Below, piece after piece: positions 1-5,238 of a DNA stretch of 7,019 nucleotides. The translations under genes and the position numbers were made by a program. Within the stretch, counting starts at the first letter, position 1; each line of letters begins with the position of its first letter. The notes beneath the pieces were generated by a model. The model saw only the letters and a program-made list of their open reading frames with translations. It did no database searches and was not told where the DNA came from. This DNA is from Candidatus Heimdallarchaeota archaeon. GTDB taxonomy: Archaea; Asgardarchaeota; Heimdallarchaeia; Heimdallarchaeales; Heimdallarchaeaceae. The stretch lies in the NCBI GenBank assembly GCA_030603505.1, contig JAUVXQ010000064.1, positions 1 to 7,019 of the forward strand, written 5' to 3'.

Positions 1-315
1 TCTTAAACGTAGTTCTGAATCATTAGTAGCAACAATTGCTTCATGCTCTATTGCCAATCTTTCTATTTCTAAATCGACTTCTATTCTAGTTTTTGATTCT
101 AAAGTTTGATATTTTTTTGATAGCTGAATCGCAAGGTTGGCTTTTTGCTTTATTGAAGGTTTTCCTCTTTTAATAAGTAGTTTTAATTCATCCAAAACCG
201 CTTCTGGAACAACAATTTTGAATGAAATTGGTAAAAGTCTTTCAAATTCATATGATAGATTAATTTTTTTCTCTGCTGGTAACATCAACATAGATGAATC
301 AATTATAATAAACAT
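1..315 (-). CDS. PIN-domain nuclease, Fcf1-like (C-terminus outside window)
   Basis: This is the first 105 residues of a PIN-domain protein; the 3' end lies beyond the left edge. PIN domains are metal-dependent RNases, and the Fcf1/Utp24-like archaeal branch is thought to act in rRNA processing. The acidic active-site pattern is visible: D6 in the first strand (IIIDSS), E43 in the helix after VVPEAVLDEL, D81 (EVDLEIERLA) and D99 in the signature VATNDSELR. The start is ATG at 315, with an SD (GAGGA, complement of 321-325) six bases upstream. The gene begins 16 nt after the aIF2-gamma stop, so the two are probably co-transcribed. A PIN gene next to aIF2-gamma and the rpo7-spt4 cluster is, from memory, a common archaeal arrangement, which favours Fcf1-like over a VapC toxin. 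No antitoxin gene is adjacent. Confidence 0.85.
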   Translation of the reverse strand, partial: MFIIIDSSMLMLPAEKKINLSYEFERLLPISFKIVVPEAVLDELKLLIKRGKPSIKQKANLAIQLSKKYQTLESKTRIEVDLEIERLAIEHEAIVATNDSELRLR

Positions 316-331
316 GTAGTTCCTCATTCAA

Positions 332-1651
332 CTATTTATCATCAACAATCTTTCCTACACCTATTAAACGAAATCGTTGAGAAATACGTCTTGAGATTGC
401 AACGGTACTGTTTATTCTAGCGACTATATTGCGAGATAGTTTAATGTGTGCAATTGTTCCTTTTATTTCAGTTATCACACCAGATGTTTTTGCAGTACCT
501 GCATTAAGCATTAACATTTCATTTTTTGCCAATGGTTGTACTTTTGTAATTTCTTCAGATCCCACTACATATTCTAAGAGCTGAACTTCAAGCGTTAATG
601 AAGATCTGATTGGAGATCCCATACCTGGAGATGATATAATATTTCCTGCCATTTTATCTGATTTTACGAAGGATGGATCCAATTCTGTGCCAATAGCTAC
701 TAATCCTCCAGAATGAGCTTGAGGTACAAGACCTTGTTTACCAATTGAAACACTAACCACTTTTGTTTGAATTGGAGAATAAATGGTTTTGTTATCTTTC
801 TTTATAGAAAGACCTGGTAGTATCTCAATTTCATCGCCAACTTTGATTTGTCCAGATCTTATAGACCCTCCTAAAACTCCTCCCTTGAGTTTACTTGGCT
901 CTGTACCTGGCTTGTTTATATCAAAAGATCTGGCTACGTACATCTCTAATGGTTGATTTTCTTCTAGATCTGGTGTAGGTATGTGCTTTTCAATTGCTTC
1001 AATAAGAAGATCTAAGTTTGCCTTATGCATTGCACTTATCGGAATAATAGGCGCATTTTCTGCTATTGTTCCTTTAACAAAAGCTTTAATTTCATTGTAA
1101 TTTCTCTCGGCTTCTTCTTCTGACGCAAGTTCTATCTTATTTTGTGCAATAACAATATTAGAAATTCCCAGTATCTCCATCGCCGCAAGGTGTTCTCGTG
1201 TTTGAGGTTGAGGGCAGCGAGAATTAGCTGCGATTAGCAATATGGCTCCATCCATTAAAGTGACCCCAGAGAGAAGTGTGGCCATTAGAACTTCGTGCCC
1301 AGGACAATCGACAAAAGATATTCTTCTGAGAATTTTAGTTGGTGTTTTACATTCTGGACAAACCTTCTCAACTGTGTAAGATTCATTACAAACTGTGCAT
1401 TTTCTAAAATCAGTATCAGCATAACCTAAACGTATTGAAATACCCCTTTTCAATTCTTCAGAATGATCATCAGGGAATTTACCTGTAAGAGCTTGAACCA
1501 GTGTAGATTTACCATTATCCACATGTCCGATAGTTCCAATAGTGACCTGAGCCTGTATAATCTCTTCTTTCTTGTTTTTATCTCTTGGTTTTTTATTTGG
1601 TATAGTTTCTGAGTTTTCTTTTTCTTCATCAGGGGTGTTTTCTTTAATCAT
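332..1651 (-). CDS. eif2g: Translation initiation factor aIF2, gamma subunit
   Basis: This is the GTPase subunit of the aIF2 heterotrimer, which brings initiator Met-tRNA to the small ribosomal subunit. The 439-residue product has the G domain first: G1 GHVDNGKST (42-50), switch I RGISIRLGYAD (69-79), a zinc knuckle with C85, C88, C98 and C101, G3 DCPGH (115-119), G4 NKIE (171-174) and G5 SAMH (206-209). Two beta-barrel domains follow (from about 225 and about 340). Two things are unusual. G1 has Asn46 where GHVDHGK normally has His. A charged, Lys/Glu-rich N-terminal extension of about 30 residues precedes the G domain, whereas archaeal homologues usually enter it within about 10 residues. 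The long start is supported by an SD (GAGGT, complement of 1658-1662) six bases before the ATG. The PIN gene follows closely downstream, and rpo7 is divergent. Confidence 0.97.
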   Translation of the reverse strand: MIKENTPDEEKENSETIPNKKPRDKNKKEEIIQAQVTIGTIGHVDNGKSTLVQALTGKFPDDHSEELKRGISIRLGYADTDFRKCTVCNESYTVEKVCPECKTPTKILRRISFVDCPGHEVLMATLLSGVTLMDGAILLIAANSRCPQPQTREHLAAMEILGISNIVIAQNKIELASEEEAERNYNEIKAFVKGTIAENAPIIPISAMHKANLDLLIEAIEKHIPTPDLEENQPLEMYVARSFDINKPGTEPSKLKGGVLGGSIRSGQIKVGDEIEILPGLSIKKDNKTIYSPIQTKVVSVSIGKQGLVPQAHSGGLVAIGTELDPSFVKSDKMAGNIISSPGMGSPIRSSLTLEVQLLEYVVGSEEITKVQPLAKNEMLMLNAGTAKTSGVITEIKGTIAHIKLSRNIVARINSTVAISRRISQRFRLIGVGKIVDDK

Positions 1652-1713
1652 GCCTTTACCTCATTTGCATAAGAACTTCTGATTGTTTCTGTTAAATGTG
1701 AATTAAATTATTT

Positions 1714-1722
1714 CTATTTAAG
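1714..1722 (-). promoter_or_regulatory. Candidate TATA box for the aIF2-gamma/PIN transcript
   Basis: On the minus strand this reads GCTTAAATA, an archaeal TATA-like element. Adding about 26 nt places transcription start near 1691, giving a leader of about 40 nt that includes the SD. Other AT-rich stretches lie between it and the gene, so the choice is tentative. Confidence 0.4.
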
Positions 1723-1751
1723 CGTGTCTTTTGAAACAGATATTGACAAAT

Positions 1752-1769
1752 GATTTTTTTCAAAAAATC
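1752..1769. repeat. Perfect inverted repeat in the divergent promoter region
   Basis: GATTTTTT (1752-1759) and AAAAAATC (1762-1769) are exact reverse complements separated by two bases. The repeat lies just upstream of the rpo7 TATA box and behind the aIF2-gamma promoter, so a protein bound here could affect both directions. Low complexity makes chance a real alternative. Confidence 0.45.
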
Positions 1770-1781
1770 TTTGCTATAATT

Positions 1782-1792
1782 ATATTTAAAAA
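1782..1792 (+). promoter_or_regulatory. TATA box for the rpo7-spt4-dephospho-CoA kinase-rps24e-rps27ae operon
   Basis: The sequence ATATTTAAAAA lies about 55 nt before the rpo7 start. Transcription would begin near 1812-1815, leaving a leader of about 28 nt. No other good TATA element lies closer to the gene. Confidence 0.55.
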
Positions 1793-1841
1793 CAGTAGAA
1801 ATGAACCAGCTGTGTAATCAAAACTAGTGAGATGACTTTTA

Positions 1842-2420
1842 TTGTATTATCTTGTAAAAATTAAAGATACACTTCGTGTCCCCCCAAATAGGTTTGATGA
1901 ACATTTGAATGATGTTCTTATAGAAATAGCTAGATTATCCTTTGAAGGAAAAATTGATGTTGACTTTGGTTTCATCGTTGCTGTTATTGGAATTGAGAGT
2001 ATTTATAGAGGAAAATTGATATCTGGGGATGGAGGAGTATATTACGAGACTGATTTCGAAATGCTTTGCTATTTGCCAGAAATAGGAGAAATAGTCGCAG
2101 GAGAGATTGTGGAAACCGTAGATTTTGGCGCTTTTGTGCGTATTGGTACTATTGATGCTTTATGTCATGTATCACAAATTGCTGATGATTATTTTCGTTA
2201 TATACCAAAAAACGCTGTCCTTCGTGGAGATAAATCAAAACGTGATTTAATTGTTAATACAAAAGTCAGAGCTAGAATTATTGCAGTTAGCATCGGTAAA
2301 ACCACAATACGTGTAGGATTAACAATGCGACAGAATTCTCTTGGAACACTCGACTGGGTTAATGAATGGAAAACTGGTTTAACAAAAACCGATGATGTTT
2401 CAGCAAAGGAGGCCTCCTAA
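1842..2420 (+). CDS. rpo7: DNA-directed RNA polymerase subunit Rpo7 (E')
   Basis: Rpo7 pairs with Rpo4 to form the RNA polymerase stalk, which binds nascent RNA and helps open complex formation; it is homologous to eukaryotic Rpb7. The 192-residue product begins MYYLVKIKDTLRVPP, the family signature, followed by the N-terminal tip domain (about 1-80). An S1 RNA-binding domain follows (about 82-165) with VAGEIVETVDFGAFVRIG, DALCHVSQI and the typical ending VGLTMRQNSLG. The start must be TTG: the only in-frame codons upstream before a TGA at 1833-1835 are CTT and TTA-type, and the next internal Met is near residue 69. A weak SD-like GTGAG lies at 1827-1831. This is the first gene of the operon; spt4 starts two bases after its stop. 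Confidence 0.96.
   Translation: MYYLVKIKDTLRVPPNRFDEHLNDVLIEIARLSFEGKIDVDFGFIVAVIGIESIYRGKLISGDGGVYYETDFEMLCYLPEIGEIVAGEIVETVDFGAFVRIGTIDALCHVSQIADDYFRYIPKNAVLRGDKSKRDLIVNTKVRARIIAVSIGKTTIRVGLTMRQNSLGTLDWVNEWKTGLTKTDDVSAKEAS
2407..2418 (+). promoter_or_regulatory. spt4 ribosome binding site inside a perfect 12-bp palindrome
   Basis: AGGAGGCCTCCT spans the last codons and stop of rpo7. The first half is a near-perfect SD for spt4, with 10 bases to the ATG, and the second half is its exact complement. As RNA it could fold only into a small four-base-pair hairpin, or pair between molecules. Confidence 0.6.
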
Positions 2421-2422
2421 AT

Positions 2423-2611
2423 ATGGCAAAAGCATGTCGTCGTTGTCATCTCATAGTTGACAAAAATTCAAATATGTGTCCAATATGTAATACTCAAGAT
2501 TTGTCTAATGAATATACTGGCGAAGTTTTCATAATAGATAATGAAAACAGTGATGTGGCTAAAAAAATCAAAATAGGTAAAAAAGGACACTATGCACTTA
2601 GAGTTCGGTGA
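2423..2611 (+). CDS. spt4: Transcription elongation factor Spt4 (RNA polymerase subunit E'')
   Basis: Spt4 is the small zinc-binding partner of Spt5; the complex clamps RNA polymerase and promotes processive elongation. The 62-residue product has the zinc finger in place (C5, C8, C19, C22: CRRC and CPIC), then the conserved beta region YTGEVFIIDNENSDVAKK and the family C-terminus GHYALRVR. Length is normal for archaeal Spt4. The ATG at 2423 follows a strong SD (AAAGGAGG, 2405-2412). The TGA stop overlaps the GTG start of the next gene in a GTGA quartet, indicating translational coupling. Confidence 0.96.
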   Translation: MAKACRRCHLIVDKNSNMCPICNTQDLSNEYTGEVFIIDNENSDVAKKIKIGKKGHYALRVR

Positions 2612-3174
2612 AATTTGTGGATAATCAAGTGAAAACTAGCTGCTACATATTACCAAAAGAAGAAAGGTCTCATTTTAAAACACCTCTTGGAAGAGTTTAC
2701 AAAACTGATTCTGAAATTGAGGAATTAATTAATACATTAAAACTAGATAAAAGCATCTCTAAAATAATAACTGTTGGAGATGAAACAACTAGGGTTATTT
2801 TGAACTATTCACTAGTTCCTGATTTAGCTATAATTGATGGTCACATTAAAAGGAAAAAGGTTGAGCTTGTGAATTTTTCACATTTTGAATGTAAAGAGGC
2901 TATTAATTTTGCAGGAACAATTTCCCAATCAGCTTGGAATACAATCAAGAGTTCATTGAAAATGTCTGATACAAAAACAATTATAAAAATAACTGGTGAA
3001 GAAGACTTGCTGGTATTCCCAGCTATCCTTGAATCCCCGCTAGGTTCAAAAGTCTTATATGGACAACCGAATGAAGGTCTTGTAGAGGTTACAATAACTC
3101 TAGAAAAAAAACATAATGTTCTAAAATTATTGCAGAAAATGGTGAAAAAAATAAATGGACTTCAAAATAGTTAA
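2608..3174 (+). CDS. GTP-dependent dephospho-CoA kinase (DUF359 family)
   Basis: The family catalyses the last step of archaeal coenzyme A synthesis, phosphorylating dephospho-CoA with GTP; it is unrelated to bacterial CoaE. The 188-residue protein has the family motifs in order: VGDETTRVIL (56-65), PDLAIIDGHIKRK (71-83), INFAGTISQSAW (99-110), GEEDLLVFP (130-138) with its acidic residues, and YGQPNEGLVEV (151-161). The GTG start at 2608 overlaps the spt4 stop by four bases and no SD is evident, so initiation probably relies on reinitiating ribosomes; GTG at 2617 is an alternative. The last 20 bases overlap rps24e. A metabolic enzyme within a transcription/translation operon is the usual archaeal position of this gene. 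Confidence 0.93.
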   Translation: MKFVDNQVKTSCYILPKEERSHFKTPLGRVYKTDSEIEELINTLKLDKSISKIITVGDETTRVILNYSLVPDLAIIDGHIKRKKVELVNFSHFECKEAINFAGTISQSAWNTIKSSLKMSDTKTIIKITGEEDLLVFPAILESPLGSKVLYGQPNEGLVEVTITLEKKHNVLKLLQKMVKKINGLQNS

Positions 3175-3448
3175 AAAAACTGAAAATAAGCTCTTAGAAC
3201 GTGATGAGCTGGAAGTTAGGATTCAACATGAAGGTGAACCTGTTCCAACACGTGAACAAGTTCTTTCAAAGGTTGCTGCAAGTTTAAACAAAGAAAGGAA
3301 TCAAGTTGTCCTCGTTAAATTACAATCAAAATATGGGGTTAGTAACAGTACCGCTAGGATACATGTTTATGATAGCGCAGAAAGAACTAAAATAGTAGAA
3401 AAAGACTATTTATTAAAAAGATCTGGAATTCTAAAAGAGTTAGAATAA
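3155..3448 (+). CDS. rps24e: 30S ribosomal protein eS24 (S24e)
   Basis: This is a small-subunit ribosomal protein shared by archaea and eukaryotes. The 97-residue product matches the family: MDFKIVKKTENKLLERDELE, then GEPVPTREQVLSKVAASLN (27-45), the central strand NQVVLVKLQSKYGVSNSTAR (49-68) and the AHVYD-like segment IHVYDS. The ATG at 3155 lies inside the 3' end of the kinase gene, 20 bases before that gene ends, and is preceded by an SD (GGTGA, 3141-3145) nine bases upstream. The overlap suggests coupled translation with the kinase. Confidence 0.96.
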   Translation: MDFKIVKKTENKLLERDELEVRIQHEGEPVPTREQVLSKVAASLNKERNQVVLVKLQSKYGVSNSTARIHVYDSAERTKIVEKDYLLKRSGILKELE

Positions 3449-3467
3449 CAATAAAAAGGTGTTAAAT

Positions 3468-3638
3468 ATGGTAGCAGCCCACAAACATTACAAAATAGAA
3501 GGAGAAAAAGCAGTAAGAATAAAAAAGGAATGCGAAAGATGTGCAGAGTTTACTTGGATGGCAGGACACGATGACAGGTGGACGTGTGGCAAATGTGGGA
3601 TGACCATATATAAACGCGGTCGTAGAAAAATAGTATAG
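3468..3638 (+). CDS. rps27ae: 30S ribosomal protein eS31 (S27ae), zinc-finger type
   Basis: This 56-residue zinc-ribbon protein of the small subunit corresponds to the part fused to ubiquitin in eukaryotic S27a; no ubiquitin-like domain is present. It reads from MVAAHKHYKIEGEKAVRIKK to KRGRRKIV, with zinc ligands C22, C25, C40 and C43 (CERC, CGKC) and the family motif FTWMAGHDDRWTCGKCG between positions 28 and 44. The ATG at 3468 follows an SD (AAAAAGGTG, 3453-3461) by six bases. It is the last gene of the operon, 19 nt after rps24e. Confidence 0.96.
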   Translation: MVAAHKHYKIEGEKAVRIKKECERCAEFTWMAGHDDRWTCGKCGMTIYKRGRRKIV

Positions 3639-3640
3639 AA

Positions 3641-3650
3641 AAATTTAACA
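3641..3650 (+). promoter_or_regulatory. Candidate TATA box for the 3674-3769 RNA
   Basis: AAATTTAACA, preceded by an A-rich BRE-like GAAAA, starts three bases after the rps27ae stop. A start 25-27 nt downstream of its centre falls at about 3672-3675, where the GC-rich segment begins. A second AT-rich element at 3659-3668 would start transcription later, inside the folded region. Confidence 0.4.
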
Positions 3651-3673
3651 TAACTTTCATTTAATTTTGATTT

Positions 3674-3769
3674 GGCGAATGACTGGTTGAGACGGCGTAG
3701 ATGTGTGTCTTCAGCACAGATGATAGAAATTACTCAGGACGCCTTTATGTTTCAACTAACCTATTTTTT
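3674..3769 (+). ncRNA. Candidate structured small RNA of unknown family
   Basis: This stretch between two genes is about half G+C for its first 70 bases, while its flanks are strongly AT-rich. In AT-rich archaea that contrast often marks a structured RNA. A fold is visible by eye. GUUGAGAC (3686-3693) pairs with GUUUCAAC (3749-3756), with one G-U pair. GGCGU (3694-3698), stacked directly on it, pairs with ACGCC (3739-3743), leaving a 3' bulge UUUAU. Inside, UGUGU and GCACA can close a CUUCA loop (3704-3718). A T6 tract (3764-3769) follows as a likely terminator, and a TATA box sits at the expected distance upstream. I found no tRNA T-arm, no clear C/D boxes and no 3' ACA. It could also be a leader or attenuator of the next gene, or transcribed from the other strand. 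Confidence 0.5.
3764..3769 (+). terminator. T6 terminator tract after the candidate RNA
   Basis: Six consecutive T residues follow seven bases after the closing stem of the candidate RNA. Archaeal RNA polymerase terminates efficiently at short U-tracts, so this may end the RNA and any readthrough from the ribosomal-protein operon. Confidence 0.5.
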
Positions 3770-3775
3770 GTTTAA

Positions 3776-3783
3776 CGCTAGCG
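3776..3783. promoter_or_regulatory. Palindrome CGCTAGCG, possible operator
   Basis: This perfect eight-base palindrome is GC-rich in AT-rich surroundings and lies eight bases upstream of the TATA box of a gene for a ribbon-helix-helix-like protein. Such regulators often bind short palindromes near their own promoters. An operator role is inference from position only. Confidence 0.3.
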
Positions 3784-3789
3784 CACAAA

Positions 3790-3800
3790 ACTTAAAATAT
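3790..3800 (+). promoter_or_regulatory. TATA box for the 3847 gene
   Basis: ACTTAAAATAT, preceded by an A-rich BRE-like CAAAA, lies about 50 nt before the ATG. It predicts a start near 3821 and a leader of about 26 nt containing the SD. The TATA-like GTATATTATA at 3821-3830 is too close to the ATG for a leadered mRNA with that SD. Confidence 0.45.
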
Positions 3801-3846
3801 TTGTCTGTTTTTCTAAAATTGTATATTATATTTGGAGTATTCTATT

Positions 3847-4326
3847 ATGAAAAATGTTGAAGTAAAACTACCAGATAAACTCTGGAACTTCATGCAAAAT
3901 CTTGTAGATGAGCATGAATTTGAATCTATAGAAACATTCATGTTACACGCTTCCTATTGGGTTGCGGAATTATATGGTTTTAGTGCAGAAGCTGGAGGGA
4001 AAAACCTATCTGCTCTTATTGTTGAATTGATAACATCTAAAGTTGATGAGGGTAAAAAGGAGGATCAAAAAGTACAAACCGTAGTAAAAACAGTAGTAAA
4101 ATCTGTAGAAATTCCCAATAAAGATTTGATAATGGAAACTTACGGTTCTTCTAAATTTATGTTTGAGGATGCTATCTTTGCAGCATGCCAATTTACAGCG
4201 TTGAAACAAGGAAAACCGCCTCTTTCAAAAGAAGAATTCCATAAATCTATGGAAAAAATGGAAGAAGCTGGTGTTCTCTCAAAAATGGAACAAGGTGGAA
4301 AAATATTGTGGAAAAAGAATGATTAA
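3847..4326 (+). CDS. Uncharacterised protein, RHH-like N-terminus and winged-helix-like C-terminus
   Basis: I do not recognise this 159-residue protein as a named family. Residues 1-44 look like a ribbon-helix-helix fold: a strand VEVKLPDKL, a helix to about residue 24 (WNFMQNLVDEHE), then a second helix ETFMLHASYWVAELYG. Residues about 105-157 resemble a winged helix: FEDAIFAACQFTALKQG, a turn with PPLSKEE, a helix HKSMEKMEEAG and a two-stranded wing LSKMEQGGKILWKK. The Lys/Val-rich linker contains a short internal repeat (VVKTVVKSVE) from 12-base units at 4078-4101. A DNA-binding regulator is the natural reading but is inferred from pattern, not family membership. ATG 3847 is chosen because GGAG at 3834-3837 is a good SD nine bases away; an in-frame TTG at 3832 overlaps that SD. 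It has its own promoter and is convergent with tpiA. Confidence 0.8.
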   Translation: MKNVEVKLPDKLWNFMQNLVDEHEFESIETFMLHASYWVAELYGFSAEAGGKNLSALIVELITSKVDEGKKEDQKVQTVVKTVVKSVEIPNKDLIMETYGSSKFMFEDAIFAACQFTALKQGKPPLSKEEFHKSMEKMEEAGVLSKMEQGGKILWKKND

Positions 4327-4332
4327 AACTAC

Positions 4333-4360
4333 TTTTTCCGATACATCCTTTAGTATTTTT
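4333..4360 (+). terminator. Two T5 tracts after the 3847 gene
   Basis: TTTTT occurs at 4333-4337 and again at 4356-4360, immediately after the stop codon in the 50-base gap between convergent genes. They are plausible U-tract terminators for the plus-strand gene. No comparable tract is seen for tpiA in its own direction within the gap. Confidence 0.4.
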
Positions 4361-4376
4361 CATCGCAATTTTGATT

Positions 4377-5063
4377 TTATTTTACATCAATGAGTGCTAT
4401 GGCCATTTCTTCTAAAGCTTTCTTTGGGTCTTTAGCTTTTACGAAACCAGAAGCTAAAAGAACTCCTTGGGCACCTAATTTAAGGGCTTCTGTTACATCA
4501 TTAGCTTTGGAAACACCAGCTCCAACGAGTGGTCGTACGAATGGATCAATGCCTTGAATCGCTGAAATTGTCTTACTAACTAGGTCGGGTTTAGTAGTGA
4601 CAGAAACATCACCTCCAATAAGTTCAGGGGGTTCCATAGCAACAGCATCAGGTGACATAATAGTTGCAGCTTTACTAGTTTGGAAGTTATTTGAACATAC
4701 GCAAGTAAAAAAATTATGTTCTTTTGATTTCTTAACTATTTTTTCAATGTCTGATAAAATCAAACGGTGCTCTGAATGGTTGATTAATGTGCCAATTGCA
4801 CCACTTTCAACAATTGATTCTAATAAATTGTTGCCAGTGAAGCTTCCTGGGTTATTAGAATCAACATGCTGAGAAAGAACAGGAATCTCGACTGCATTTG
4901 AAATCATCCTAATATCTGTAGTTTGGGGACATACAGCTATATTAGCACCAAGTTCAAGAGATACCTCCTCAGCGATTTTAGTGAGCTTTAAACCCTTTTC
5001 TCCAATTGTTTGGGAATAATTCTTGTAGTTAAGGATAATAATAGGAAATTCAATTTTAAGCAT
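4377..5063 (-). CDS. tpiA: Triosephosphate isomerase, archaeal type
   Basis: This enzyme interconverts dihydroxyacetone phosphate and glyceraldehyde 3-phosphate in glycolysis and gluconeogenesis. From ATG 5063 the product is 228 residues, the size of the compact archaeal TIMs and shorter than the roughly 250 of bacteria and eukaryotes. Catalytic residues are present: K14 in LNYKNY, H96 in INHSEHR, and E144 at the start of loop 6 (AMEPPELIGG); the phosphate-binding GAG is near 193. An upstream in-frame ATG at 5096 would add 11 hydrophobic residues. I reject it because archaeal TIMs begin a few residues before the LNYK motif and because a TATA box lies inside that extension, about 26 bases before 5063. 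No SD precedes either ATG, consistent with a leaderless mRNA. Its neighbours give no pathway context. Confidence 0.95.
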   Translation of the reverse strand: MLKIEFPIIILNYKNYSQTIGEKGLKLTKIAEEVSLELGANIAVCPQTTDIRMISNAVEIPVLSQHVDSNNPGSFTGNNLLESIVESGAIGTLINHSEHRLILSDIEKIVKKSKEHNFFTCVCSNNFQTSKAATIMSPDAVAMEPPELIGGDVSVTTKPDLVSKTISAIQGIDPFVRPLVGAGVSKANDVTEALKLGAQGVLLASGFVKAKDPKKALEEMAIALIDVK

Positions 5064-5084
5064 GTAAAGGACATAAAACTGGAA

Positions 5085-5094
5085 GTTTAAAAAC
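5085..5094 (-). promoter_or_regulatory. TATA box for leaderless tpiA
   Basis: On the minus strand this reads GTTTTTAAAC. Its centre is about 26 bases upstream of ATG 5063, so transcription should start at or next to the initiation codon. This fits the absence of an SD. Confidence 0.6.
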
Positions 5095-5179
5095 ATTGTT
5101 AGAACTAAATTAATGAATAACTTAAAGACAGAGAGTAGTATCTGATTGGGAATAAAAATCTAGAAGCGGTACTGTTGAA

Positions 5180-5191
5180 ATCTTTAAATAA
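5180..5191 (+). promoter_or_regulatory. BRE/TATA promoter of the Roadblock operon
   Basis: GAAAT followed by CTTTAAATAA (5177-5191) is close to the archaeal BRE-TATA consensus and is the best promoter in the window. It predicts a start near 5211 and a leader of about 28 nt containing the GGTG SD at 5228-5231. An AAT-rich trinucleotide run (5188-5206) follows it. Confidence 0.65.
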
Positions 5192-5238
5192 TAATAACAA
5201 TAATAAGACTATAAGAGATATGTTTATGGTGTTCAACT

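Noticed and set aside
1..315. VapC toxin of a toxin-antitoxin pair
   Set aside because: No small antitoxin gene is adjacent, and the position next to aIF2-gamma fits the housekeeping Fcf1-like PIN family.
137..319. Plus-strand open frame of 60 codons at the left edge
   Set aside because: It lies antisense to the PIN-domain gene, whose active-site motifs are clear.
1743..1780. TTGACA and TATAAT, resembling a bacterial promoter
   Set aside because: The spacing is 26 bases instead of about 17, and all the genes are archaeal; the AT-rich context makes chance matches likely.
3674..3769. tRNA, box C/D or H/ACA guide RNA
   Set aside because: No T-arm consensus or cloverleaf fits. AUGAUAG at 3720-3726 is C-box-like but no CUGA lies at a matching place on the plus strand, and no ACA follows the closing stem.
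3672..3860. Plus-strand open frame of 62 codons across the 3639-3846 gap
   Set aside because: It starts at a TTG without an SD, has no recognisable domain, covers the foldable GC-rich segment and the next gene's promoter, and runs into the next gene out of frame.
4006..4209. Minus-strand open frame of 67 codons
   Set aside because: It is antisense to the 3847 gene, with Phe/Tyr/Cys-rich composition typical of a shadow frame in AT-rich DNA.
4597..4872. Plus-strand open frame of 91 codons
   Set aside because: It is antisense to tpiA, which has all catalytic residues, and has no SD or domain of its own.
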